Assembly (NCBI GenBank): GCA_037447655.1
Contig: JBBHKE010002613.1
Span: forward strand, 112,758-176,757
Source of the DNA: Zygnema cylindricum
Lineage: Eukaryota > Streptophyta > Zygnematophyceae > Zygnematales > Zygnemataceae
Length of the DNA: 64,000 nucleotides
Direction: 5' to 3'
In this document: one piece after another, positions 42,177-54,265 of the stretch
Layout of the letters: each line of letters begins with the position of its first letter
Numbering within the stretch: position 1 is the first letter of the stretch
Made by a program: the position numbers and the translations under genes
The notes under the pieces: model-generated
The model's database searches: none
What the model was told of the DNA's origin: nothing
Seen by the model: only the letters and a program-made list of their open reading frames with translations

Positions 42177-44700
42177 AGCTATTGGTAGTAGATACCCACG
42201 GAACAAAGGATACCGACTGAAAAATGTTGTTCACAAGAATAACAGCTAAGAAACTTTTACTAGACCTGTTCTAGCCTTCCTCAATGACTACTTCTTATGT
42301 CTTCTTAAGAATTCTCTAATCCTCTGCTTAATTTTGAGGTATAAGGGTCTGGAAAGTAGGCTGGGAAGGAAGAGCTGGACTTCTCCTTCTGAAGGCGGTG
42401 GCAAAACAGCCGTTTAAAAACCAGTACTACGCTATACGATATTGCGACAGGCGCAAAGTACTTATTCTGTTGAGGCGGTCCCTCCCTTTCTTTAAGCGTC
42501 GAGCCTTTTCCAGCAAAGGGCAAGCCACGAAAAAATAATATCAGGAAGTCCAGAAGCCGTACAGATAGTATGGCGCAACCTATCATAGAAGAGTACTGTT
42601 TCTATAGTTCTTCTTTTACTATTGTTGCCGCTGTTCAGTTTGTCCATCGTCAACCTATCCAAATTTGGATGATTGTTTACATTTTGCAATCAAATTTAAC
42701 TCAAAATTTGAAAATTCAAAAATTGAATATTTGGTTAACGCGAAAAAAACGCCCCGTACTTTCCCGCCCCGTATTTTCGTTGCTGTACGGTAGGTTTTCT
42801 GGTATCGGAGCTGGAGCTTAATCTTGGCCGTCAATTCCCAATTGCTTTCATGTAACACTATGGTACAGACGTACAGTACACTTTTGCAATATACCGCAGA
42901 CAGATAAACATCCGCACTTAGGGTACGCCCCCATGTACTTGTAACTTAGCGAATTTACTTCGTATTTTAGCACGAATCCGGCGAACCCGGATTTCAGGTG
43001 TCTTTATGTGTTTACTCAGGGTACTTTCGCATGTGCTAGAGTTACAGTTATTTTCTGTCGTTTTCCTCCATAGCTTAGAAAAAAACGAGAAAATACGCAG
43101 CCGTACCAAAAAAATGAAATTGACACAGTACAAGTTGCGTTACCTTAAAACTTTAAATGTACTGCAATTTGTCGTCTTGCGCGAAGCAGTTTGTCATCTA
43201 GCGCATTTCGACCCAATTTCGCGTCCTTCCAGCTCATCTTCAAACTTTATATAAAATCACCTCGCGAGGCGATTTTAAATAAAGTTCCACGATCTAAACG
43301 AATAGGCAGATGCTGGCGCACGTGCCGGAAGTTTTTTACAATTTTTGAGCGCGGAGTACCAAAAAAAAACCCACCGCATGTTTCCAGCTTGTGCGTGATT
43401 TTTGTGCATTTTTTTCCGTATAGGGGGCGTGTAGGGGGTTTCGACCAACGGATGCCATTTCGCAAAAGCGAAGTCCGTGAAAGCACCTCTCTCTCTCTCC
43501 TTCTCCCACTAACGCGTCTATCTCACAATTCTTGCAATGAAAAAAGGCAAGAAAGGTATCAAATGAAAGATCTATAAAAAACATTTCTTTTGGTTGTCTT
43601 TTAGCTTATTTTGGTGGCAAGTAGAGTGAGAATGGACGAAAAAACAAAATCGTGAAACCATGGCGAAATGTTTTGGAATTTGTGACGTCGACGCTATCAT
43701 AAGTACGCGTGACGTCAAAATGTTACGAACCCTAAACATCTATAATGTCACAAGTAGCTAGACGTCTACAACCGTCTCTATTTTGTAAACGTCATCAATT
43801 GTCACGAGTTTTGTACGCGTCTACAATCATCACAAATAACACCCACGTCTACATCCGTCACAATCTAAAGTTACGATTTCATTTCTTTACATACGAATGC
43901 TCTGAAAGCTGTACGGAGAATCTTCGCTAAAACAAAGTAACAAGACTAAGTTTCGGTTACATGCGAAAGTACCCTCAAAAATTGTTACTTAAGTTTGTGA
44001 CAATTGTATACGTCGACAACACCCATGACGACTGTCACCTTGTACAATTTGTCTTTCCCACACCCTATTTTTTCGGAATTTTTTTGAAGCGTCGCAAGAC
44101 ACATCGTAATTTTTTAAACGATTTGGCATGTCGCATGTCATTGCGTGACATCGTAGACGTGCAGCCTTGCAGCCGTGGCTGTACGACATGCCTTTGTGTA
44201 AACCTCTCCTGTTTGGCCGCCATAACTTCGCAGATTTTTCACGTTCGCAGATTTTTCAACTTTGCGTGAAATGACACTTCAGCCTCGTGAACCCTGAAAA
44301 AAAAAACTGTACAAGGTGCATGCGGACAAAAACGAACAACCATGTACTTTTTTCAGTCGTCCAAAACTTTTGAAATTTTTTCACATGTAGGACTATGTTT
44401 TCCAATTTGTGTAAACGGTTCTACTTTGGTTAAAGCACATTGCCGATGTGGTTTATGATAAGTTTGAAGATGACGTGACAGCGGGTCAAAAAAACGCAAG
44501 GCGACAAATTTTTGTACATCTTAAGTTCGAGAATTACGCAAATTGTACTCTACAAATTTGCGGTTTGTTCGTAGGGTTTCAACCAAGGCAGTACGACGCT
44601 AAGTTTGAAAAGAAAACGGCAGAAAAAAAACCTGAATTTAGCCACATGGGGCAGTACCATTAATCTATATGAAATAGAATACACCTAAACCTAATTCGGT
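42177..44700. other. No gene recognised; HMG-box promoter then degenerate motif clusters
   Basis: The first few hundred bases should hold the HMG-box promoter. Around 43680-43900 a loose motif resembling ACGTCTACAAYCRTCACAA recurs about five times, and TGTACGG words are frequent. Short ORFs on both strands show no family resemblance. It may be decayed transposon DNA. Confidence 0.4.
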
Positions 44701-44716
44701 TCAATGTTTAATAAGT

Positions 44717-46650
44717 GGTGTTGTGTATCGGTAAGGATTTGCCGATAACCGATAAGGGCCATTTTTCGAGTAGCCGATAATCGATATATTGGTACGATAT
44801 ATTGTTATCGATGTTATCAACGATAAATAACCAATATTTATCGGTTATTATCGGCAATAACATCGATATCAATAAATATCGACGATATCTCTACAGACCG
44901 TACATATGAATGTACGGCCAATACACTCAACTGTACGAGTTATTCCCCGGACGCGCCGCGACCCCCTTCTTGTTGAAGGTCATGGGCATTCTCACTTGGC
45001 TGTGTTCCACTCCCACTAGGCGTCACACTTGCACCAACAAGGACTGAGCCATTAGTAGACATAGCAGCAGAAGCAAACCCAAAGAGAAATACCTATTTAA
45101 CTAGATCTATGTTGTAAGATATGTAGCTTTAAGTGAGAGAGGTCTTACAACCAGGAAAACATATACCACAGCAAAAATAAGGACAATAGAACAGAAAACA
45201 CCTTAAAGTGCACTTAGTGCTCTCATTTCCTTAAACTTTGTGTAGAATGTACATTCTGTATCAAACTGATCATTCCTAATTGAATTAAATACTCTAAAGA
45301 TCTCCAAAATATCTAAAACGTATGTACAAGGTTCACTAGACAATCTACTAACAAAAATCTAAGGGTTTGGACCAGAATTGTCCACTAACAATATCTATAC
45401 CCTAAAAATCCGGGTGATTCTTATCACGTCCACATTCATTGGCGGCCCTACACACTAATTTACTTAAAGATAACTATTCGTGTAGATACTACAAAAATCC
45501 ACACTAAATTTGGTCAATATTGAACAGTTGGTATTCCAAAAATATTCTAAGTCCTAGACTCAAATTTCTAAGACTTACTAAAGCTTACTTTTCAATACTT
45601 CCCCCCGATTTCGGTAAAAATCGCGATATTTCCTTCGTTATTTATAATTTAAAGGGGTTTTACTTTGTTTTACACCCTCCCGTACCCGTCCAGAATGTCC
45701 TTTTGACTGTTATTTTTTTTTTGCAAAGTTAGTTACTCCCTCATATCACTTCCATTATTTGTCTACATTGGTTTTTTTTTTTAAATGCATTTTTAGTCCA
45801 TTTTAGAAACGATCCGCAATAAGGTAGGGCAAAATAAATACATAAGTTGAAATTTGGACGATTATGAGCTCATATTATCAATCTCTAGAAATCTTCAATG
45901 TTAGATTTCTCAAAATCTAACAACCACATTTTCAATGTTTTAAAATTCCAAAATCACCAAATTCAAAATCTAAATATTGTAATTTTTTAGCATGTTTGCA
46001 TTCATCTCTAGATTTTTCTAAGTTCTCTAATTATTTGATATTTTGAATCTCTTCTACCTCCTCATCACAAAATGTCTATGTCCCATCCTCCTCTCCTCCT
46101 ATGATGTTGCCTTGTTTTTCTTGATAATTCATCACAATCAATAAATATATATTTTTACTAATTATAAAAAACTATTTTTTCCTCAAATAAGTTCCCCTAA
46201 ATCGTCAAAAGATGGTGGCAGTCGGTTGCAGTAAATGGTGGGGGTCAGATGTGCTCGTTTCATCTGTTCGTCTGTACGTGAGTTTTTCGAAAATTTTTGA
46301 TTTAAAATTTTACATTGTAATTTCATTTGTTTGTTTCAATACTTTAGTTTTAGAACTATAAAGTATTGTTTTAAATTTATTGACGTTTATGTGTTGCGTT
46401 ATCTGTAATAGATGTTAGTTAAATAGATACCAAACATATACATTATACGACATACCACGCTATATAAAGTAAATAATATAATACAGTACGTTATATAGTA
46501 CTATTGTATGCATGTTATATTTTTTAAAAGTTATCGCCGATATGGAATTTGTTGGTCTCTGACCAATATATATCGAGAGCTCTAACCGTTCGATAACCGA
46601 TAACTATCGGTGTCAGGGTTATTGCTATAATTTTTTACCGATACACAACA
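44717..46650. mobile_element. ~1.9-kb TIR element of the ATCGGTA family
   Basis: Left end TGTTGTGTATCGGTAA (from 44719) and right end TTACCGATACACAACA (to 46650) are perfect inverted repeats of 16 bp. The first ~220 bp and last ~130 bp resemble the 412-bp copy at 39261. The 1.5 kb between (about 44940-46520) is unrelated to it and has no recognised gene; it may be captured DNA, a nested insertion, or copia LTR sequence. The right end abuts the copia RNase H remnant at 46651. Confidence 0.65.
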
Positions 46651-49600
46651 TTATTTGACCCACATCAACTCTCTCATAGGGGAACAAGAGGCCATATACT
46701 CACCCTCCATAGTAGACTGAGCAACCACCTTTTGTTGCTTGCTGCACCAACAGGAAACACCTTCCCCCACATACGACACATACCCAGAAGTGCATCTTCT
46801 CATAGGTGCATCCACATAACTGGCATCACTCCAAGTAGTGATATCACTATGCTCCTCTCCCAAATGCAACCATAACTCTCTAGTTCCCACCAAATATCTC
46901 ATGACTCTCTTGGTTGCCTCCGATTCTCTCTTCTTTGGATCTTTAAGATTCTTACTGAGTACTCCAACTATTGCCGCAATGTCCGGCCTGGTACAATTCA
47001 AAAAGTATATTAGACTTCCTACAACATGCCTGTAAGGGATAGACTTCATAAACTCTCTCTTCTAGACTAATTTGATCATTTAAGAATATCGCTCCTCCTT
47101 CTACACTTCCATCACTTACTTTCTTCAAGTCCATGGGAGTGGTACAAATGTTTGCCTTTTGCATCTGGAATTTCTCAAACATATTACCTATTGTTTTTTT
47201 TTGAGTAAGTCTAATGATCCTTTTCCCCCTATCTCTCTCCATTTGGATTCCCAAAATATATCTTGCCTCCCCTAAATCCTTCATGTCAAATATGCTTCTA
47301 AGATCTTTCTTTAAATTATTGATCTTTTCCAAAGACTTACTTAACACCAGTTGATCATCCACATAAATTGCAATAAAAATAACACCATTCTCATTTTCAA
47401 ACATATAGATAGAATGGTCAGAGCTGATCCGGATGTATCCCAGACCGATGAAAAACTCATCTAGTTTCTTATTCCACTGTCAGGGAACCTGCTTCAGTCC
47501 TTATAAGGACTTTATGAGCCTGGAGACTTTGCTATCTTCTCTTTACTCCACGAACCCCTCTGGTTGCCGCATTAAAATTTCTTTGTCTAACTCACCTTAA
47601 AAAATGTCGTCTTAATATCCATCTGGTATATTTCCATGTTTTTGAATGCTATTAGACTGAGGAGAATCCTTACTGATGAGAACCAAACAACTGGAGCAAA
47701 ATCTCCTCATAGTCAATTCCCTCGTTTTGGGTGAACCCCTCTGCTACCAACCGAGCCTTATATCTTTCAATGATATTATTTGGGTTCAGTTTTAGTTTAA
47801 ACACCCATTTACAACCAAAATGTTTTCTGTCTCGAGGATAGTCCGCTAGTTCCGAATTATTTGCTTCCATGATAGAGGCCATCTCATCTTTATGGCTCTA
47901 ATCCATCTGTCTTTCTCCGGACTATTCATTGCCTCCGAGTATGACTGAGGCTCATCAGGGTGAGATAACTTAGTTACCTTATGAGCTACCTGTTTTTTTT
48001 GTATCCTTTTTCTACTCCTTCTCCCTCCCTCAAACTCCGAAGTTCGAATAGAGGTAAGTCTTAGATATCTCCTTACTGTCTCATTGGCTCCCTTGTCCAT
48101 GGATGCCGGTTCAGATTCTTCACTTTTGTCTATTCGAAGTTTTTAGAAATATGTGAGGTTTACGGTAGATCTCTTGTATCTTGGATCTCCCTTGAATATG
48201 TAATCAGTGTTTCACTCATGTCCCTTTCGAGAAAATCGAGTTCGCCTCACTTTCAGACTCAAAACTGATTCTTATCTTCTTGGTATATTTGAAGTGGTCA
48301 AATGACTTCCCTTTATCCATGACAACAAGGTGTTTGACCAGAATGATATCTTGCTTTGCTAAGTCATAGACTCTATATCCCTTGATATCCTAATCATATC
48401 CTACAAAGTATCCTGGTTTTCCCTTATCATCTAGTTTCCAGTTTTTCCTATCCATATCAAGACTATAAAGTTTGCTACCGAATACTTTAAGGTGAGAAAT
48501 ATCTGGTTTCTTTCCAACCCATCTCTCATAAGGTGTCATTCCTTTTACGGCTGAGGTAAGGACTCTATTCTTAATGTAGTTGGCATAGTTCATGGCTTTT
48601 GCCCAAAATCTCTTTCCTATTTTATTGTCGGCCAACATACTACATACACTATCTCCTAGTGTTCGGTTGAACCTCTCAGCTACCCCATTTTTTTCCGGGT
48701 TATATGGTTCAAATTTTTGGTGTTGAACTCCCTCATCTCCGAAGTATTTCTCAAAGTGGTTAGAGGTATATTCTCCCCCATGATCACCCCTTATTCTCTC
48801 AATGGGGGTTCCATGCAACCTATCACTCCAGGCTTTATATTCTTTCAAGTAAGTTGGTGTTTCAACCTTTGCTTTTATGAAGTAGACTATAGAGTATCTA
48901 GACCAGTCATCGGTTATTGTCAACATAAACCTGTTCCTTTTAACCGAGGGCACTTTTGCAGGTCCCCAGATATCTATGTGGACCAAATCTAGTAATTTCT
49001 CACTCCTATATTTGGCGGCATTAGGAAAGGGTAGTTTGTGAGCCTTACCTTGAGCACAGCCACTACAATCATTCACCATTTCATTGTCCCCAAACTAAAT
49101 GCCTTCTACTACACCAAGTTTCTTCATTTCCCTCAACCTATCAAAATGCACATGCCCCAACCGCTTATGCCAAATCATCACCTTTGGAACACCATCATAG
49201 TAAGCATTATTCTTTTCATAACTCAGGTTAAGCCAAAACATTCCTTGGCTACCCTTATATGCCGTGAAGTAGACTTTATCCCCATACTTAGCTATAAAGA
49301 CTCCCTTTTTAGTGAAGGTATCAAACTCTTTGTCATCTAACACAGGCCTAGAGACAAGATTTTCACTCAGCTGGGGAATGTAGAGTACATTTGAGAAGGT
49401 GAGTATAGAAGCCTTACCCTCCACTAAGACTTTCAGATCTACCAACCCCACTAGATCTGTAGTAACCACTCTCCCATCCCCATACTATTTCTCTACTATA
49501 GGGATCTTTGTTAGCTTAGTAAAGAGGTGTTTATAAAGACACATATGCATGGATGCACCTGAATTGATGATCCATCTTTCCTGTGGAGCTTCCCGAATTG

Positions 49601-50711
49601 CTCCGAGAGCACATTTCTGTTTCCGAGGGATCTCCTTCTCCTCCATATTCTTCAAGAAGAAGCTCCCCATCCTCCTCCTCAGAGGACTCGTCCTCAGTCT
49701 CTCCTTTCACTTTCGTGACCATAAATGCCTTATTCTTCCCTCTGGAAGAACCCCCTCCACGGTTCTCTTGGAGCCTCAGCTCTGAAATCTTGACACAATC
49801 CGCTATGAAGTGTCCTGACTTTTTGCAAAAGTGACAAAGACCCAATGGCGGCCTTGGTCCTCCAAACTGATCTCTCTCTCTTTTGTACGGTTTCTTCAGA
49901 TCCTTCCCCAACCGGTTTGCTCTTGCAGCTAGAGCTTGGATGCTCTTTCCCCGTCCCCTAATCTCAATTGTATTCTCCTGCAAAAGTATCATCCGGACCA
50001 CTGTGTTCCACTTCCATGAATTGTCATTCATTTCCTGTACTCGCTACACTATGTTTTCATACTATTCGGGTAACTTCATGATGAGAGCGTTAATTTTCAT
50101 CTTCATTATCCTTGTGCACCCGACACTCTCCATCTCCATATACAAACAAGAGAGATCGTTACAATAGTCTAACATCTTTCCCCCTTTGTAAGCATAATTC
50201 CCTAACTTTTGCACGGCCAACTGGAGCTCTTGAATAGTGCCAGCTCTGTAGATCTCGACCAAAATCACCCACAACTCCTCGGCCTTGTAAATGTGATGAT
50301 TGGGAGTTGCCAAAGCTTGAGTGACGTGTCTTATAATGAAGTTTTTGGCAGCCATGTTGGTGTCTTCCCACATTTGGGTTTCATTCTCCGCGGTCTTTAC
50401 GATCGCGGCTCCATGTAGTTTGGGAATATGAGCAATAAGAGTAAGAGGTGTCTCGTTTTCTTTCCCCTTTTCGGACACACTGCTGTCCCTATCATCTGTC
50501 TCTTCCGTTGTAGTAGATGCTGCTGCAGAAAACCTTATTCCACCAAACCGTGGTGGAGTTTCCTAAGGTGGATGTTTCACTTCTCCACTTACAATACCGC
50601 AGTATCGTTTTTGGCACATGTCATCATGGCTTCCCAATAGATGAACCCAGATCCATTGAAGATGGGTACCCTAGGGGGTGGGCTCATAATCTGCAATTTT
50701 GTGTCCTCCAT
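46651..50711 (-). mobile_element. Decayed Ty1/copia retrotransposon, internal region
   Basis: Minus-strand order gag, protease, integrase, reverse transcriptase, RNase H, as in Ty1/copia. Gag starts near 50711 (PIFNGSGFIYWEAMM-like) and ends with the knuckle CHFCKKSGHFIADC at about 49836-49795. The protease has INSGAS where DSGAS is usual. Integrase has WHKRLGHVHF with CSGCAQGK (zinc finger), HIDIWGPAK, RGDHGGEYTS and NGVAERFNRTL (Glu). Reverse transcriptase shows CKWVFKLKLNPNN, KARLVAEGFTQ and IYVDDQLVLS (YVDD kept). RNase H shows VGSLIYFLNCTRPDI, WSDASY and AQSTMEGEYMA. Several stops and frameshifts split the polyprotein. LTRs were not identified; the 3' end is cut by the TIR element ending at 46650. 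Confidence 0.88.
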
Positions 50712-51420
50712 TGAACTACAAAATTTAGGAAGTCTCTAGGTAGTTTTTAACTAACCCACTTTTAACCACAACCACTTCTGCCCAAGCACTCAAGTTGACA
50801 ATCCGACTGCACCCGAGTGCAATTTCGACTCCCGTGAGACCGTAGCAAAAAGAATCACTGAAAACGGCCTACCAACGGATAAGTTATGAGGTGGAAAAAA
50901 TGCTTATTTATACAAACTCTCAAAGAGAGAGGTGGCTTTCTACTGAGAAATTGCTAAGTCTTAATCCCCTCTCACAACCCTTATCTACTGCAGTACGATC
51001 CAATCAAACAACCGTAAAGTATAGAAAGGTATTACGGCCGATGTCCTTTCTGTACGACCTTTGTACGACAAGGCCATTGAGTGGACGCTTGTCCACATTT
51101 TACTCGTCCTCATGTTCTCCGGAATTCTCGCGACCAAATGTTTTCTCTCCGCGTGGCGCTAGGTCATGCCATGTCCGAAAAACCGCCAAAGTGACCATTC
51201 CGGGATCTCGGCGGCGATATGTGCCGTTGGATCAAAAAGTGACATTTAATATTAGCCGTTGAAACAAATGTCTGATTCATTTGTTTCGTGCGGGATCATG
51301 TACGCACTATATATTAACTAAATTTGTGTCCCCTCGGACGTATTTTTGTTAATCGGTTTAAAGATTATGATACAGTTTAAGTATTTAACATACCCTATGT
51401 ACTTTAACGAACTCCTATGA
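50712..51420. other. Upstream flank of the copia element, LTR not defined
   Basis: This segment should contain the 5' LTR and primer-binding site of the minus-strand copia element, but no matching second LTR exists in the window to define its limits. No gene recognised. Confidence 0.35.
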
Positions 51421-51424
51421 CAAA

Positions 51425-51660
51425 CTAGTTAGAGCTGACGGCTACGCCTCGCTTTGCCGGTCTAAGGTTCGAGTCCTACCGGACTCAACCTTTTGTTGAG
51501 AGTGACTTATGTCACTCCTTAGTCCTGCCTATGGAGCTGAGGTAGCCATGGCTCCACTACTCTCTCTCTCCCTCAGTGACTACAACAAGTATGGGGGATA
51601 GAGGAAAGAGGTGGAAGCAGACTGCCTGCGCTTTTCTTTTCTTTTCCTACTAAGTTATGT
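51425..51660 (+). repeat. SINE-like repeat with tRNA-type B box
   Basis: ACTAGTTAGAGCTGACGG resembles an A-box region, and GGTTCGAGTCC (51467-51477) is a perfect B box. It is followed by a tRNA-unrelated body and a T-rich tail (CTTTTCTTTTCTTTTCC). The body (CAGTGACTACAACAAG ... GCAGACTGCCTGCGCTT) has a second copy at 52330-52410. Stems do not fold into a normal tRNA, so it is better read as a SINE than as a functional tRNA gene. Confidence 0.5.
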
Positions 51661-52304
51661 AAACTTAGAAAATATTCTATAAATCTAGTGATTTTGAAGA
51701 AGAACGAATTAACATATTTTATTATGAAGAAACGCGTGGTTTCACCTTTTTTTCACATGGCTCGATCACTTATCGAAAAAAAACCTTCCCTCTAATTATT
51801 ATTCTTTCAACCCCTTATATAAATTTCAATTTCATTTTCAAATATATAATTTTGGCTTTACGATTACGCGTTTCCGCTTCAATCTTTTTGCTTCCGGTAA
51901 GGTTTTTATTAAGCGCTCAAAAAAATAGTGTTGCAGATGTTTTTTTTTAGTCTTTAATTTTACCATTAATTCCACAACTAATTTGGATTACCAAACAAGG
52001 GTTGAGCTCTATTACTAAGGGTTTCACCTTCTACTAATAGTAAACAAATGCCCAATCCATTTTCTTTAGCCAATTTTAACAAGAACAAAAAAAAACTATA
52101 AACAATGTGACGGTAACACATGACAAAGTACAAACCATCACCAACATGGAAAGTTATTTACTACGATTAAAGGTAAGAGACGGAAAACCGAAACTAATAA
52201 ACACCTAGATTAATAAATCGAAAGCTGAAAAAACAAATGAAAATTTTAAAGAGTAAACTATAACAATTTTTAAAAATAAGCTATATAATGATTTCACAAG
52301 AAAA
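51661..52304. other. No gene recognised, A/T-rich
   Basis: A/T-rich sequence with only short ORFs, between the two SINE-like copies. Confidence 0.5.
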
Positions 52305-52415
52305 AATGGGTCGTTGTCCCCACTCCAATTTCTCAGTGACTGCGACAAGTTTGAGAGTTGGAGAGAGAAGTTAGAGATAGACTGCCTCGACTTCTATATT
52401 TCTTTTCAGACCTAG
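52305..52415 (+). repeat. 5'-truncated second copy of the SINE-like repeat
   Basis: CTCAGTGACTGCGACAAG, the following GGAGAGAGAAG segment and AGACTGCCTCGACTTC match the body of the copy at 51425-51660. The tRNA-like head is missing, as expected for a truncated retroposon. Confidence 0.5.
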
Positions 52416-53543
52416 AAAATACTAATAAAACCATTAGTTTCTACATCTCAATCAACTACCATCATTCATCGCCGTGCCTTATCGTGTGAGCTCTGTCGGA
52501 TGAGCTTTCACAATTTAGAGCAGTGAAATGCAACAATGGTACATTGGCAATAGAAACTCACACAAGAGTTAAGGAAAGGCTACCAGGTGTTGTAAGTGTA
52601 AAGGACACCAAAACTCAATCAAAAAAAGTTGTTAAAAAACAAGTCCAAGGTCTAAAGATCTCCGAAACAAATGGTATAAAATTGTGAATTACGTCTTATT
52701 GTGTGTAATCACGTTATTTGGAGTTTGTGCATTTGGAGACATAATAGGAATATGTAATGTTGCCCGTTTGAAAACATGACATACCGTAGGGTTATGAGAA
52801 TTACGTCAATCAATGTTGTTTTTCCTCCATAAAAAATGAAAAGGTTCACACGTGGGTCACGTATGCATCTAGATTGAAAACGTGGCAAGGGTATGTGTGG
52901 CACAAACAATTGTACAATTGTTATTGTACGCTCCCCACCGCGTGCGCAACAGAGCACTTAGACGCCTTGGTCATCAATTAACTTAATACAAATGCCATAT
53001 GGCTTGCCTAAGGGTGAGGGGTTTAGTAAGCCGAGACGTAAGCGAAGTGCAAAATAAAATTGAGGAGAAGATAAGTGGAGTAATGCATAAATTAGAGTAG
53101 CAACGAGCCAATTCCCAACATTATGCCTCGAACAAGAGCGATGCAAAACACGCAATTACAATCGTCGGCGACACCTTAACGAAGCTCTTAAGTCTAGGCG
53201 TCAATAACCTTATTGACGATCTGGTTTTTCACTCGTGAATAACTGTTGGTGACGAGGCAAGGAAATGGAGGAACTGCACCTTAGGCCACTAATGGTAAAA
53301 GCGAACAAGCAGAGAATAACAATTGTTGAGATGGAAATGAGCCTTCATCGGCAGTAGAGATAGCATGGAGCAAGTTAGTACTATTGTCAACCACAAACTT
53401 CAAATAGATGATACATGGTATCCGAGCCAAACTTCACAAAGAAGCGATTGACACTATGGAGGTTGTAGGATACAAACCAAAAACCTCAAGAGGTTGATAA
53501 ATCAGCTTATTGACGAACGACGAGGCATTCCAAACGATGAAAT
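52416..53543. other. No gene recognised; possible older LTR end and primer-binding site
   Basis: TGGTATCCGAGCC at 53416-53428 differs by one base from the usual initiator-Met primer-binding site TGGTATCAGAGCC and is preceded by CA, the usual LTR end. It may mark an older LTR retrotransposon interrupted by the copia element that begins at 53544. No protein similarity was recognised here. Confidence 0.4.
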
Positions 53544-54265
53544 TGTTGAGATTTCAAATCTTTAGGTTTAATAAATAGGTATATTAGGGGAGACTGAGGC
53601 CTTAGAAATTTTTTGTGTAAATCAGATGTAATACTTACCTTTGATAGTGTGACAGTAGCAGATAGACAGTAGGAAGTATTGTACGTCTGGAGGGACACGT
53701 GTCGACAGTTGAAGATGATGTAGGTATTCTGGAGTGGCGACCAACACCTACATACGCCTGTCACAAATCATACAGGCAGGTTCAACAAATCGGACGGACG
53801 AAGACATATCCGAACATCCGGGAGAAAATTGTAAGAGATTGAAAGTAGGTCGTCGATACAAACCACGTCGACGGACGCGATTAAAGTGGGGACCACGAGG
53901 ACTAAGTGCGCCATACGCACTCATTAGAGTCGTACCACGAGATCAACATTTATCTGGACCTTTGTGATTAATGTTGACTAAGCATCGGCAAAATTAACTC
54001 TACGGAGGCTATTTGCAAATATTTGGAAAGCAAATGTTTGGCGTTTAGTGCATTAGAATCTAGTGTTACACTGATCATTTAGATGCAGGTAGTAATCAGG
54101 GTTTTAGAATTACTTATGGTAGAGTAAAGTACAGGTAGGACACTTTGTTGTAAGTCAAGATAGTACTGTAGTACGGCCACCCGAATTAGTGTGACCAATA
54201 GATACTCACTGTGAGTATATAGTTTAGCACTTAGCCAATTTTGAGTAATCCAATTTTGGGATTAT
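53544..54265 (+). repeat. 5' LTR of the plus-strand copia element
   Basis: Starts TGTTGAGATT. It matches 59711-60455 through AATAGGTATATTAG, GTAAATCAGATGTAATACTT, AAATCGGACGGAC, CATCCGGGAGAAAATTGTAA and CACTGTGAGTATATAG. A block at about 53640-53775 is not shared; the 3' LTR has a GCAGC-rich stretch there instead. Similarity fades near 54265, so the right boundary is approximate. Confidence 0.8.

Noticed and set aside
51430-51490. A functional tRNA gene
   Set aside because: The B box is perfect, but the T and acceptor stems do not pair properly and no clear anticodon arm can be drawn; SINE head is the better reading.
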